Assembly (NCBI GenBank): GCA_964548275.1
Contig: CAZJQI010000011.1
Span: 1-64,000, forward strand
Direction: 5' to 3'
DNA length: 64,000 nt
DNA from: JAUVUV01 sp964548275
Lineage (GTDB): Bacteria; Gemmatimonadota; Glassbacteria; GWA2-58-10
Positions within the stretch are counted from its first letter, which is position 1, and every line of letters starts with the position of its first letter. This document shows, piece after piece, positions 51,488-61,540 of this stretch. The notes below the pieces were generated by a model. It did no database searches and was not told where the DNA came from. It saw nothing but the letters and a program-made list of their open reading frames with translations. Both the position numbers and the translations under genes were made by a program.

Positions 51488-53590
51488 TACACTTACCCAG
51501 ACCGGACTGGACCAGGCCATGTGCTCATCCTGCTGGACCACCCGCACGTAGTAAAAATCGGTCTCAGCGACCGGGCTGGCATCCGAAAGCTCCACTTTCA
51601 TGCTTTTGCCGCTGCCCTTTTTCCTGAACCACTCCTCGTTGTTCTTGATAATCGCCAGGTACTTTATTTCGTCGGTACCCTCGACCTCGAGCTTGATTTT
51701 CCTTTTCGTGGCCTGAGCGCTGACTGCGATCTCGCTTCCCATTGGATACCCGTTCACGGAAAAATCCACAATAATCCTTGCGCCTGTGGTGCCATAAACC
51801 TGCCTGTCCCACAGCGCGTCGAATATCGCTTTCTTTGTCAGCTCAGGTGAATATGCGGCTGAAATCCCGGCGGTATTGGATTTGAAATGCCGCAGCCAGC
51901 TTCCGGTCCCGCCTCTGCCTGCGTGCTCGTCACCAGCGGCGATACATCCCAGTTTCAATCCTGCCTCCAGGGCCTGCTGGAAGGTGCGGTAGGTCGTATT
52001 GCCGAATCTGTAAGCTTTCTCCGGAGTAGCCGTATATTCTGAATTGCCCCACACCGAGTATATCTCGTCAAGCCGCACCACCGGCGAGTCCATATCATCC
52101 CAGCCGCCGCGGGCGTGGTTATGCGGCACGGCAATCACTTTTTTCTCCCCGTAGGCGAGCAGCTTGTTCCATATCTCTTTTCTCGATCCGTATGCCGGCC
52201 GGCCTTCCACAGCCGGTTGGATCACGTTTTCGTATTCAATCAGATCATCGACAAAATAAAAATTCACATGCCCGCCGCCCGGCATATCACCCGCCAGGCC
52301 CTCGAACCCGGAGAACGATACGAACCTTCCCGTTTCGGTGAACTTTATCGCACTTTCCCGTATCTCTCTGAACACACCGTTGGCGTGGTCGCTGATACAG
52401 CAGTAATCCAGCGCGGCGATATCCCTGCAGAACCTGTTGTCATAATCGGGCGAGCCGATGCCGTCGGATTCGTAGCTGTGCACGTGAAGGTCTCCCCAGA
52501 AAATCTTTTTCCCACCCGGCTCAGCGGCTATCTTGATTGGATTGCTCTCCCCGGCTAACCCCTTTTGCTCATCCCTGACAACCAGCCTGTAAACACCGGG
52601 CTTGGAAATCTTTCCTCCGTCCTGAATCCTCACGAATAATTTATCCGACTCCTCCACCCGGCAGGAGGCGGGTAACTCAACGTCCGGGGATGACTCGAAA
52701 GCCAGTAGACCCTGATAAGTTTTCGATTCATTGCCGAGCCTGTCCACGGGCAGCACGTGCAGGTCGAACGGCTGGTTCACTTCAGTGATCGAGGGTACAG
52801 TGAATACAAGCCTTACCGCCTCGCCTCCGACCACGCGAAGAGCGGGCGGGTTTTCTAAGCAGTACATCTTTTCGGCGGCAGTATGAAGTCTGATCTGTTG
52901 TTTATCGAGATTCTTGGTCATCTGCTCGAATTTCTCCCAGTCCACATTTTTGAGAACGAACGTGGTAAACTCGTGGTCCTGGGCGAAATAGGCAACCGAG
53001 GCTCCCGGCCCGCCGTAAGTCGTATCGCCGTAGAGCACGGTTATCTTATCTCCCGGCCCAAGAGGCTCGCTGGATATCCCGATATACAGGTTGGTGCCCT
53101 CGCTCTGTCTGGAATAATCCCTGATCGAGGTGTAAAGGATGAGCTCGGTTCCCGGGCTGGTGGTTCTGATTGAGGTCAAACCTGGGGAAAAAGATCTGGT
53201 GCGTTCCTCATTGTAGTTGTGAACCATACCTTTCGGGAAGCTTGGATAATGTAACAAAGGAGGATTGAAACCATAGGGGAAATAGATATTCAGTGCATCA
53301 GTCGTATCCAGGCCGGCCTCACCGGCAGTATAGATTATCTCCCAGGTGCCGAAACTGCCGGCCACCACATCCTCGTTAGGGAGGATAACCGCGCTTCCGA
53401 GTTCAGGGCCGCCGAGAAAAGCAGGATATTTCTCTTCAGGCCCAATCCTTCGCAAGCTGTTCTTTCTTCCCAGCTCCTCATGATATCTGGCAAAGTAGGC
53501 GGTATTATCCTTTTTCTGAGCGATAAGTGCGGGAACTGAAACCAGGCTGATCAAAAAGGAGGCGATTAGAGAGTATCTTACCTTGGTCAT
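51482..53590 (-). CDS. Exported DUF3604 protein (PHP-like metal-dependent domain)
   Basis: 702 residues. Signal peptide LIASFLISLVSVPALIAQ. The N-terminal half is beta-rich. From about residue 365 the DUF3604 core begins: FWGDLHVHSYESDG, CCISDHANG, VIAVPHNHARGGW and IAAGDEHAGRGGTGSW provide His and Asp residues as in PHP-type metal sites. The function of DUF3604 is not established; hydrolysis of phospho- or sulfo-compounds has been proposed from the fold only. AGGA lies upstream of the ATG. Its 3' end meets the integron cassette region. Confidence 0.88.
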   Translation of the reverse strand: MTKVRYSLIASFLISLVSVPALIAQKKDNTAYFARYHEELGRKNSLRRIGPEEKYPAFLGGPELGSAVILPNEDVVAGSFGTWEIIYTAGEAGLDTTDALNIYFPYGFNPPLLHYPSFPKGMVHNYNEERTRSFSPGLTSIRTTSPGTELILYTSIRDYSRQSEGTNLYIGISSEPLGPGDKITVLYGDTTYGGPGASVAYFAQDHEFTTFVLKNVDWEKFEQMTKNLDKQQIRLHTAAEKMYCLENPPALRVVGGEAVRLVFTVPSITEVNQPFDLHVLPVDRLGNESKTYQGLLAFESSPDVELPASCRVEESDKLFVRIQDGGKISKPGVYRLVVRDEQKGLAGESNPIKIAAEPGGKKIFWGDLHVHSYESDGIGSPDYDNRFCRDIAALDYCCISDHANGVFREIRESAIKFTETGRFVSFSGFEGLAGDMPGGGHVNFYFVDDLIEYENVIQPAVEGRPAYGSRKEIWNKLLAYGEKKVIAVPHNHARGGWDDMDSPVVRLDEIYSVWGNSEYTATPEKAYRFGNTTYRTFQQALEAGLKLGCIAAGDEHAGRGGTGSWLRHFKSNTAGISAAYSPELTKKAIFDALWDRQVYGTTGARIIVDFSVNGYPMGSEIAVSAQATKRKIKLEVEGTDEIKYLAIIKNNEEWFRKKGSGKSMKVELSDASPVAETDFYYVRVVQQDEHMAWSSPVWVSVE

Positions 53591-53956
53591 TTTATCCTTT
53601 CCTGCTCAAGAATTTGGGAATCAAGATTGTGGAAAAAATGCCGCGGATTTCAGTATAACGCGATGCTCTGAATCTTGCAAAAGAAACCGGGACGGTGGGT
53701 TTATCCACTCTGGTTTTTTAGATCGGAAACGGAATTTGAGTTATTGAACGATAAACTAAGTTCCACTTTTGCTGCGAATTTACCTTAGAATAATTCTTAT
53801 CTGTCAATATCCCCGTAATTATATGCCGATATCGAATTATTGCTTGAATTTCTTGGTACTTGCAATTATTTTATTGAAGTTGATTTCATTCTCAATCAGA
53901 GCTGATCAATTTTTCTTTCAATAATTTTAGAAACGTTAGTCCTCGAATAAAATTAC
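53591..53956. other. Divergent AT-rich intergenic region before the DUF4330 gene
   Basis: No gene or repeat. A possible sigma-70 pair for the DUF4330 gene is TTGAAT, 17 bp, TATTTT around 53845-53875, a weak match. It separates the sulfur/sugar enzyme genes from the polysaccharide locus, and a fall in GC is visible from here to the right edge. Confidence 0.35.
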
Positions 53957-55465
53957 ATGTCGAAGTTAGTGTTCATAGATGAAAAAGGAAAGCTCTTCGG
54001 CCTGATCAATCTTTTGGATCTCATTGTCCTCTTTTCCGTGCTTGTCCTGCTTTATCTCGGTTCCTCCGCCTACCTTGCCTTAAAAACGAGCGTTCCTGAG
54101 ATAGTTAATTTTTCTCCGAGACAGATAGGTAACGAAAAAGCAAGTAAGGTAATCCTAATTCTGAAAAATGACCGTAGAATCGGATCAGCTAAATTTACAA
54201 TGATTCCCCATGGCTTTGCGGGCGAAAGAATACATCCTCCGGCATCTTTTGATAAAAGAAAGAGAAATGAAGTTACAGTTTCAATTCCCGCTGGTTTAGC
54301 TCCTGGCAATTATCTTTTTGAACTGGAACTCGTAGTTTTAGATGTATTAAATAGGCAACTGTCACATGTGGTACATTTTTCAGAGCCGATAGCAATCGAG
54401 CAGAAAGCGGTTGGACTTTATTATCCCTGGCCCATAGAAGTTGATGTTTTAGTGCCAGGGGATAGCGCCATTATCAGGAAACAACTTAAGGTTGGCGATA
54501 CAATGGCCGATAGCCGCGGAAGGCAGATCGCGAAAGTTATCTCGATTCGACCCTCCAGATCTTCAGACACACTCAATCTGACTGGTAAACCATGGCGGAA
54601 AAGAGAAGTTCTATACGAGGGAGCTATAACCGCCCGGATGAGGTTGCAGCCCGAAATTTTGGATAATCAGCTCGCTTTCCAAGGAAAAATAATCGGCGCC
54701 GGGGAGCGGCTGAAGTTCAACACTGACAGCCTCTCTCTCGATGGCTATATAATAGGCAAAGGGGATGTAAAATTTCAGAAAATTGATAAAGGGTGGGAAG
54801 TACTTGCAGAGGTGGTGATGTTGGGAATTACAAAAGAAAATGTAACAATGCTTAAACCTAAATTTACTCAAATCGACGAATCAGGCAATATCTGGGCGGA
54901 GGTTCTTGAGGTTACGCAAGAGGAAAGCCAATTCAAGAACTCGCTTAAAAATGTCGTGGTGCGGGTGTTCCTGAACTACGATAACCGTGAAGGAAAGCTT
55001 TACTGTCAGGACAGGCTGATTGAACCAGGCACGCTCTTGAATTTTAAACTCGGGAAGCAACAAGTTACAGGCATCATCCGAAAAATTGTAAGGCCTGAGT
55101 GGATATCCTTGATAGTTACCTTCAACAACTTAACTCCAAATATATTTGGACTATTACGTAGCGGTGTGCAAGAGGAGGTGGAAGGAAAAGAGGCAACTAT
55201 GGAAATTATAAGAGTGGTCTCAAGTGAACTTTCCATCGCTTATAACCCGCCGACTTGGGGAATCGGAGGACCTATTAGAGACGGCATAAGAACTTTTGCT
55301 GCTCATCCTGTAAACCGTGACGTTAGATGCAGGATGAAAATAAAGGTGTATCGGCCGGGGAAACGTATTTATTACAATAGAAGCCAACTCTTATTGAATT
55401 CTCCAATCAAATTTGAAACCTTTTTATTGCAAATAAATGGACAAATAACCCAATTCATACTTTAA
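53957..55465 (+). CDS. DUF4330 membrane-anchored protein
   Basis: 502 residues. VFIDEKGKLFGLINLLDLIVLFSVLVLLYL is the DUF4330 signature: a short cytoplasmic lead, then one transmembrane helix. The rest is a long extracytoplasmic beta-rich region with repeated strand patterns, apparently two or three similar domains (AKVISIRP, GIIRKIVRP, MEIIRVVS). The role is not known; such genes sit near exopolysaccharide clusters in several phyla. It is the only + strand gene of the locus and faces the GT2 gene. Confidence 0.75.
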   Translation: MSKLVFIDEKGKLFGLINLLDLIVLFSVLVLLYLGSSAYLALKTSVPEIVNFSPRQIGNEKASKVILILKNDRRIGSAKFTMIPHGFAGERIHPPASFDKRKRNEVTVSIPAGLAPGNYLFELELVVLDVLNRQLSHVVHFSEPIAIEQKAVGLYYPWPIEVDVLVPGDSAIIRKQLKVGDTMADSRGRQIAKVISIRPSRSSDTLNLTGKPWRKREVLYEGAITARMRLQPEILDNQLAFQGKIIGAGERLKFNTDSLSLDGYIIGKGDVKFQKIDKGWEVLAEVVMLGITKENVTMLKPKFTQIDESGNIWAEVLEVTQEESQFKNSLKNVVVRVFLNYDNREGKLYCQDRLIEPGTLLNFKLGKQQVTGIIRKIVRPEWISLIVTFNNLTPNIFGLLRSGVQEEVEGKEATMEIIRVVSSELSIAYNPPTWGIGGPIRDGIRTFAAHPVNRDVRCRMKIKVYRPGKRIYYNRSQLLLNSPIKFETFLLQINGQITQFIL

Positions 55466-55491
55466 TCCTTCTCCAGATTTTCGATTCGCTT

Positions 55492-56418
55492 TTAACCACA
55501 CAAACCTGCGAAAGATAAAACCAACCTGCGATAGGGAAGATAGAGGCCGGGATTTTTACAACGTCTCAAAGCCTGTTTGAAAAACCGGCGCATTTTACCA
55601 TAATCTCCGATCTCCCGGTAACCTTCCGCAATATCGAGATAAGCCCTGGCATATATCATGTCTTTCTCGCGAAGAAGGCGTTCAGGCAGCTCTTTCATCT
55701 GATAGACTCGATCAAGTAAATCGAAAAAAATACCTTCCCTCTCACCTTTACGGATTCTGTTCTTTGTTATATTCGTTTTGTGAATCCGAATGTTATATAG
55801 ATGTTGATTGATAAAAAAAGTTGGATATTTCTTAGTCAGCCGCATCATGAATTCCCAGTCGTAGCCCGCGGTCAGATTTGGATCATACAAACCTACATCC
55901 ATTGCACAGCTTTTGCGCACAAGGGTGGAGGGATGCGGAATATGATTCAGCCATCTAACTATATTTTCGAATTCATTACCGTAATGATTCTGCCGGTGAG
56001 GAATTCTATCTCTCAGCCGGGGCTTTTTTCTTCCCTTGCTATCCATCTTATTAACCCTGGTATAGACAAAAGCGGCATCAGGATATTTCTCAAGACAGGC
56101 AACACATTTCTCTAGATATTCGGGCTCTAAAGTATCATCCCCATCAAGATTGCTGCAATATATACCGCTGGCTTTAGAATAACCCAAATTACGGGTGCGG
56201 GCGCATTCGAGATTTTTTTCATTTCGATATATGGATACTTTTGGGTCGTCTGTGAATTCGGCGATGATCTTGTCTGTGCCATCGGTTGAGGCGTCATCCA
56301 CTATTATCAATTCAAAATTTGGATAGGTCTGAGTAAAAACTGACTGGATGGTTTCTTCGATATACGCGGCTTGGTTAAAGACAGGAATTACAACACTCAC
56401 AAGAGGCATAGTATACAT
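55492..56418 (-). CDS. Family 2 glycosyltransferase
   Basis: 308 residues with the GT-A opening VSVVIPVFNQAAYIEETIQSV, IIVDDASTDGT and the metal-binding LDGDDTLEPEYL. After about residue 220 the tail is basic and polar, without long hydrophobic segments, so it is probably cytoplasmic and membrane-associated. GT2 enzymes add one sugar to a lipid-linked glycan. The start is ATG 56418 with AGGG upstream. Last gene of the minus-strand polysaccharide group as transcribed. Confidence 0.92.
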   Translation of the reverse strand: MYTMPLVSVVIPVFNQAAYIEETIQSVFTQTYPNFELIIVDDASTDGTDKIIAEFTDDPKVSIYRNEKNLECARTRNLGYSKASGIYCSNLDGDDTLEPEYLEKCVACLEKYPDAAFVYTRVNKMDSKGRKKPRLRDRIPHRQNHYGNEFENIVRWLNHIPHPSTLVRKSCAMDVGLYDPNLTAGYDWEFMMRLTKKYPTFFINQHLYNIRIHKTNITKNRIRKGEREGIFFDLLDRVYQMKELPERLLREKDMIYARAYLDIAEGYREIGDYGKMRRFFKQALRRCKNPGLYLPYRRLVLSFAGLCG

Positions 56419-56620
56419 TAATTATCCCTGATTAAGGAGTAGAAACATAGTTCTATTAAATTTTTGGTTACCTTATGGATATTACTTCACAGAATCAGGA
56501 TTCTATAACTTATCACATCCTAATTATTAAAAATAAATTTTTTCTTCCTCAATCAATATGATTTGATATTTACAGATAAAAGCTGGTAGGGAACTTTTTG
56601 AATCTTTAAAGTAGATGTTA

Positions 56621-57238
56621 TTAAAACTCTGTTTGCGTAGACTTTGGTTTTGCTCCCTTCTGTTCCTTTACTTCCATCCATTCGTCTAAATCTCTCAGAA
56701 TCTGGTCAAGCTCTTCTTCAATCCTTTTAAACCTACCTTTTTCCCTTAGTTTGAGGAGGGTTTTATAGGACAACGGATGAATTGCAAGGCAGAACTTATT
56801 CAATGATTCAAGTATCTGATGCAAACGTAATAATACACCCGATAAATATTCTACTGCCCCTTTGGTTAAAGTAATATTCTCGACCTCACCTAAATTATAA
56901 ATACTATCCACTATACTCCAGAAATAGTGTCCACCTATTATATCATCAACTCTGTGCAAAGCAATAACCGGAGGGTGTTCTTTAAATATTTTGTTTTTCC
57001 CAATATATTTATAATTTTTCTGACTGATATTACTTTTTGCTATATAATCAAGGCAGGTATAAAGTCCTCCCTCGAGATAGTAATTTATTAACCAATCGCG
57101 TTCCTTCTGATATGTTATCGACTTTAATTTCCTGTTAAAGATAATAAATAAAATAATACCTAATACAAAGATAGAGATAAAATTATATAACAACAAATAC
57201 CAGTCTATTCTGGAAAGTATATTTGTCATAAACTCCAT
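56621..57238 (-). CDS. Hypothetical membrane-anchored protein
   Basis: 205 residues; not recognised. One N-terminal transmembrane helix (LLLYNFISIFVLGIILFII) is followed by a polar, Lys/Glu-rich C-terminal region containing long helices (GAVEYLSGVLLRLHQILESL, RIEEELDQILRDLDEW). The ATG at 57238 has GGGAGGA 3 nt upstream. It lies between GT2 and the epimerase genes on the same strand, suggesting a link to polysaccharide export or a regulatory role. No homology can be claimed. Confidence 0.65.
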   Translation of the reverse strand: MEFMTNILSRIDWYLLLYNFISIFVLGIILFIIFNRKLKSITYQKERDWLINYYLEGGLYTCLDYIAKSNISQKNYKYIGKNKIFKEHPPVIALHRVDDIIGGHYFWSIVDSIYNLGEVENITLTKGAVEYLSGVLLRLHQILESLNKFCLAIHPLSYKTLLKLREKGRFKRIEEELDQILRDLDEWMEVKEQKGAKPKSTQTEF

Positions 57239-57368
57239 TGTCCTCCCAGTTAATTCATAGCAGGTCAAGTATATTTTTCTCCAACCCTTTTTTTGCTAAA
57301 CAGCTGCCTTTCCCTGCCTGAATTCTATTTTACATCAAAAATATCACAATCGCTTTCGAGGCTTTTTT

Positions 57369-58307
57369 CTAAACATTAGAGTAAGGATTATCCAGCCTGA
57401 CCATCTGCATACCCTTTATGAGCTCATCAAGTCCTTGGTCGATTGTGATTTGAGTTGTAAAACCCACTTTGCGTATTTTCTCATATGAGACTTCATAGTC
57501 TCTTTTGTCCAGATCTTCTCCTATCTCGGCGAAATGAAGATAATAGTCAATTTTCTTCTGTATCAGACAGGCAATATCCTCCTTGGTGAAGTTCATCGAC
57601 TTATGGCCCACATTGTAAACCTCATCCCTCATTTTCCCCAGGTTCTCGAGCGCAAAGAGGAAGCTTCGCCCCATATCCCTCACGTGGATGAAAGTTCTAC
57701 GAACATGCTTCTCATAGACGATAAGTTGCCTATTCCTTAAAGCTTGAAATACGAAATCGTTTACCATCAAGTCAAGCCTGAGACGGGGTGAGATTCCAAA
57801 AGCGGTGGCGAAACGATAAACGATAACATTGCCTTGCTCGAGAAGTTCCTGCTCCGCTTTTGTTTTAGTCTTGCCGTAATCGGTGAGCGGGTTGAGCGGA
57901 GTTTCTTCTGTACAAATTCCCTCAACTCTGCCATAGTTACTCCCGGTTGAGGCGAACAAAATTGGCTGTTCGGGACTCCGGTTGCGATAAAGTTCTCTGG
58001 TGACACCAACATTGACCGCCCTTGCCAACTCCGGTGATTTGAGACAGGCCGGGTAGCCCACTATAGCGGCCAGATGGATGACCGCATCCATATCTTTTAA
58101 AGCCTTGACAACCACTTCCTTATTTGTCAAATCGCCCTTTGTGAACTCGAAATTCGGGTTGATAGTATAGGGAAGGAGGGTATGAGACTCGTACATCAGG
58201 TTGTCTACTACTCTCACCTTGTACCCTGCATCAAGAAGCATTGGAACCAGAACGGATCCCACATATCCTGCTCCACCGGTAACCAGAACTTTTTCAAGTT
58301 TGGCCAT
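57369..58307 (-). CDS. NAD-dependent nucleotide-sugar epimerase/dehydratase
   Basis: Extended short-chain dehydrogenase. The Rossmann motif VTGGAGYVGSVLVP is at residues 8-21 and the catalytic YGKTK pattern at about 156-160. Two further conserved stretches follow (VVIHLAAIVG, and FIHVRDMGRSFLFAL late). The likely product is an NDP-sugar intermediate. AGGAGAGG precedes the ATG. It lies 14 bp after the fucose-synthetase-like gene, probably one operon. Confidence 0.9.
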   Translation of the reverse strand: MAKLEKVLVTGGAGYVGSVLVPMLLDAGYKVRVVDNLMYESHTLLPYTINPNFEFTKGDLTNKEVVVKALKDMDAVIHLAAIVGYPACLKSPELARAVNVGVTRELYRNRSPEQPILFASTGSNYGRVEGICTEETPLNPLTDYGKTKTKAEQELLEQGNVIVYRFATAFGISPRLRLDLMVNDFVFQALRNRQLIVYEKHVRRTFIHVRDMGRSFLFALENLGKMRDEVYNVGHKSMNFTKEDIACLIQKKIDYYLHFAEIGEDLDKRDYEVSYEKIRKVGFTTQITIDQGLDELIKGMQMVRLDNPYSNV

Positions 58308-58321
58308 TCAGCCTCTCCTTT

Positions 58322-59278
58322 CTAGAGACGGGAATCAGCGGCTTCCTTGTTTGCCATATACCAGTCGATCGTCTTGCGCAAGCCTTCTCTCAGGGAGGTA
58401 GACGGCTCCCAATTCAACATGGACTTCATGCGGGAAACATCCAGGATCTTTTTCATCTGTCCGTCGGGTTTATCCGTGTTCCAAACCATTTCACCCTCAA
58501 ATTGCGTAATCTCATGGATCGTCTCCGCCAGTTCCCGGATGCTCGTTCCGATACCGCTACCGATATTCAACGGCTCAGTATCATCATAAAGGGCGGTGGC
58601 CAGCAGGATTGCCTCGGCAGCATCATCCACATACATGAATTCCCGAATCGGACGTCCGGTTCCCCAAACCTCCACCTGTTTTTCTCCGTTCATCTTGGCT
58701 TCGACCCATTTGCGGATTAGCGCTGCAACGACGTGGGAACGATCAGGATTGTAAGTATCCCGCGGGCCGTAAAGGTTGGTCAGGATCAGGTGGATCGAAT
58801 CGAAGTCGTATTGTTTTTTATACGCCCAGCCCTGGATTGCCATCATTTTCTTTGTCAGTCCATAGTTCCGAACTGTTTCATGAGGAATCCCATCCCAAAG
58901 ATTATCTTCCGCCAGCTCTCCCTCAAGATATCCAGGGTAGGAACAAGCAGTGCCGATGCCGACAAATTTATCTACCTCCGCCAATCGGGCTGCCTCCATC
59001 AGATGCGCCCCCATCACCAGGTTCTCGTAATAAATTCTGGCCGGATAAAGCTGGTTAATCCAGATTCCTCCGTAGAATGCGGCACAGTGGATCACAACAT
59101 CGCTGGGGTAATCTTTGAGCCATTGATTGCACTTTCGGGGGTCTGTAAAATCGTACTGGGCTTTCCGAGGGATAAATACGTTGGCCTTCATTTTATGCAA
59201 CCGGTTTACGATATGGTTGCCTAGAAACCCTACACCACCAGTTACTGTCACACGTTTGCCGGAAAAGTAATCTTTCAT
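58322..59278 (-). CDS. GDP-L-fucose synthase-like NAD-dependent epimerase/reductase
   Basis: 318 residues of the extended SDR class; VTGGVGFLGNHIV carries the cofactor glycines. CAAFYGGIW and GTACSYPG followed by YGLTKKMM (Tyr-x3-Lys) and TNLYGPRDTYNPDRSHVVAA are the hallmarks of WcaG/Fcl-type enzymes, which convert GDP-4-keto-6-deoxymannose to GDP-L-fucose. The start ATG overlaps the TGA of the upstream dehydrogenase gene (ATGA), indicating coupling. A GDP-mannose dehydratase (gmd) is not in the window, so the exact product is uncertain. Confidence 0.85.
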   Translation of the reverse strand: MKDYFSGKRVTVTGGVGFLGNHIVNRLHKMKANVFIPRKAQYDFTDPRKCNQWLKDYPSDVVIHCAAFYGGIWINQLYPARIYYENLVMGAHLMEAARLAEVDKFVGIGTACSYPGYLEGELAEDNLWDGIPHETVRNYGLTKKMMAIQGWAYKKQYDFDSIHLILTNLYGPRDTYNPDRSHVVAALIRKWVEAKMNGEKQVEVWGTGRPIREFMYVDDAAEAILLATALYDDTEPLNIGSGIGTSIRELAETIHEITQFEGEMVWNTDKPDGQMKKILDVSRMKSMLNWEPSTSLREGLRKTIDWYMANKEAADSRL

Positions 59279-60621
59279 TCCTCACCTCCAACTGGCGTAC
59301 CGACTCCCAGAGCAACATAGTCGGCTACCGGTTCGAATTTATCGCGGTCCAATATACGCCAGCAGTCGATCAGCACCGGCCGTTTTCCTTCCCGAGCTAA
59401 ATCTGACGGATAAAGGTTTTTAAACTCGTTCCAGGGAGTGGCAATTACCAGAACGTCAACCTCCCGGGCACAGGCTTCCATTGAGGAAGCAAAGGAAACC
59501 TCAGGGGGTAAGGTACCACGGGCGGCCTCGGTCGCTGCCGGATCATAGGCAATCGTGGCAAATCCCTCCTCTGCAAGAAAACGTGCCAGCATCAGGCTCT
59601 GGGATTCTTCGATAACATCAGTGTCAGGTTTGTAAGACAGCCCCAGGATACCCACTTTTCCCTTATCAGGCAATTTCGCCTTTATTCGTTCGACCATTCG
59701 TGAGACCTGTTCTCTGTTTATGGTATCGGTAGCCTCGGCCAATTTTGCCGGCTCCCCAATCTGACGGGAGAAAGATGACAGGGCGACAACATCCCGAGGG
59801 AAGCAGGGTCCACCATAACCTGTAGCCCCCTTGAGGTATTTGGCCCCTATCCGGGTGTCTTTACTAATCGCGTTGGTGACTACATCCACATCTGCTCCGG
59901 GAAGTCTTTCACAAATAGCAGCCAGCATGTTGGCGAAAGTAATTTTTGTGGTTACGAAAGTATTTACTGAGAGCTTGGTCAACTCTGCGTTGATCCAGTT
60001 CATCCGGGTGATCGGAACATTTTCACCCACGACACTTTTGTAAAATGAACTCAGAATATCTCCTGACCAGTCGTCCGATTCACCGATCAGGACGAAATCC
60101 GGGTTTAACAAGTCACGAATTACGCTGCCCAGGGCGATAAATTCAGGATTATAGCATAAGCCGAAATCCACTCCGCAGCGCTTACCTGAAGAGTTCTCCA
60201 GAACTTGACGAACTTGCTCGGTCTGGCCTGGCATCACCGTACTTGTTAACACGACCAAATGGAAATCGTCCTTATCGCGCAGAGCTTCGCCAATTCGCTC
60301 GGCCACGGGCTGTACCAGTTCGATCGAGAACCCTCCACTTTCATCACTGGGCGTGGGTACGATTATAAAAGTGATTGATGATTCCCGGACGGCCAGCTCG
60401 TAATCCACGGTAGCGGATATCCTGTCCCGGTTTTCCCGGAGTATCTCGGCAAAACCCGGCTCGTAAATGTGAGCTTTCCCCTGGTTGATCCTCATCACTG
60501 TATCAGGATCTACATCTACCCCTATAACCTGAAAACCTTTATCCGCGTAACAGACTGCCATCGGGCCGCCCAGTTTTCCAAGACCGATGACTGAAACGGC
60601 AGAAACATCCAATTCCGACAC
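59275..60621 (-). CDS. UDP-glucose/GDP-mannose dehydrogenase family protein
   Basis: 448 residues. The N-terminal Rossmann fold (VIGLGKLGGPMAVCYADKG), FIIVPTPSD, the Lys-containing AELTKLSVNTFVTTKITFAN and the catalytic Cys segment GYGGPCFPRDVVAL identify the family, which oxidises NDP-hexose to NDP-uronate. The C-terminal domain begins with GILGLSYKPDTD. The start is GTG at 60621 with GGGAGAA upstream. First gene of an overlapping pair with the epimerase/reductase. Confidence 0.93.
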   Translation of the reverse strand: MSELDVSAVSVIGLGKLGGPMAVCYADKGFQVIGVDVDPDTVMRINQGKAHIYEPGFAEILRENRDRISATVDYELAVRESSITFIIVPTPSDESGGFSIELVQPVAERIGEALRDKDDFHLVVLTSTVMPGQTEQVRQVLENSSGKRCGVDFGLCYNPEFIALGSVIRDLLNPDFVLIGESDDWSGDILSSFYKSVVGENVPITRMNWINAELTKLSVNTFVTTKITFANMLAAICERLPGADVDVVTNAISKDTRIGAKYLKGATGYGGPCFPRDVVALSSFSRQIGEPAKLAEATDTINREQVSRMVERIKAKLPDKGKVGILGLSYKPDTDVIEESQSLMLARFLAEEGFATIAYDPAATEAARGTLPPEVSFASSMEACAREVDVLVIATPWNEFKNLYPSDLAREGKRPVLIDCWRILDRDKFEPVADYVALGVGTPVGGEE

Positions 60622-60645
60622 GTTTTCTCCCTTTTATCGCTTTAT

Positions 60646-61539
60646 TTACTTGCCGAAAATGTTGCGCAATTTGTTCCAGAGTTTAAAGACAACCCCGGCC
60701 AGGATGGAAAGGGATCCAAAAGCTGGCCGAAGAACTTGAAGTGTTTCGATTTTTCGGTAAAGAAGGTTCCTGGTGAGCTTAGGCTTCTCCAGTCCTTCCG
60801 GGCCCAATATAAGAGTGGAGTCCTTTATGGTGAATTCGTATTTCAATCCTCCTGCCAGCTCCACATTTTTTTTCGCTTCAGCACCGTTCCAGACACCCGC
60901 TTCCTGGCCTGGATGGTGGGAGTAATCATGATTCTGATGAATCACCGTCGCCATGCGAGTGGCATCAACTACCTGCACGCCCAAGGATCTCGCCTTATAA
61001 ACAAGCCAGTTATCCCACATCGTGCGGCCGAGTGCGAAAGGAGGGATTTCCCGGTAAAGGCCACGTGGAAAAACAATGTAGTCGATTCCTGTATGGCCAT
61101 GTAGCTTTCCTTCTTCTTCCACTTTCTTCCGTAATCTATTTGTCCAGTCTTTGGAGGAAAAGTCCAGCGGATCACAATAATCCAGATCAACACGTTGGCC
61201 GACCATCAGAAACCTCTCCAAAGATATCATTTCCACGGCCTTGAAAAAATCTTCTAAAAGGATGATGTCGGCATTTATGTAACAGAGCAGATCGTTTTCA
61301 GCCCTTTGCTGAGCTTTTTCAAAAAGGTCATTCGCAAGTGGTGTGCCATGTTCATTGCGAGCGATTTCGGAGATATGTACCAAGCCTAACTCGGCTGTGA
61401 TCTTACCGGTTCCCTCTTCACCCCCGAAAAGGATGATTTCTGGTCGCGGTCTAAGAAAAGTCCAGCTATTGATGGCATTCCGCTGGATTATTACGGTCAG
61501 TCCACGGAAATGCTTTGGAATTGCGAAAAAAGTCAGCAT
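60646..61539 (-). CDS. Glycosyltransferase-like protein of a polysaccharide cluster
   Basis: 297 residues. The central stretch LLCYINADIILLEDFFKA has the look of a GT-A DxD region, and HTGIDYIVFPRGLY and MWDNWLVYKARSLG are typical of capsule-cluster transferases. The exact family is not recognised. It starts 1 nt after the methyltransferase stop (TGATATG); no good ribosome-binding site is seen, so coupling is likely. Probably cytoplasmic. Confidence 0.7.
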   Translation of the reverse strand: MLTFFAIPKHFRGLTVIIQRNAINSWTFLRPRPEIILFGGEEGTGKITAELGLVHISEIARNEHGTPLANDLFEKAQQRAENDLLCYINADIILLEDFFKAVEMISLERFLMVGQRVDLDYCDPLDFSSKDWTNRLRKKVEEEGKLHGHTGIDYIVFPRGLYREIPPFALGRTMWDNWLVYKARSLGVQVVDATRMATVIHQNHDYSHHPGQEAGVWNGAEAKKNVELAGGLKYEFTIKDSTLILGPEGLEKPKLTRNLLYRKIETLQVLRPAFGSLSILAGVVFKLWNKLRNIFGK

Positions 61540-61540
61540 A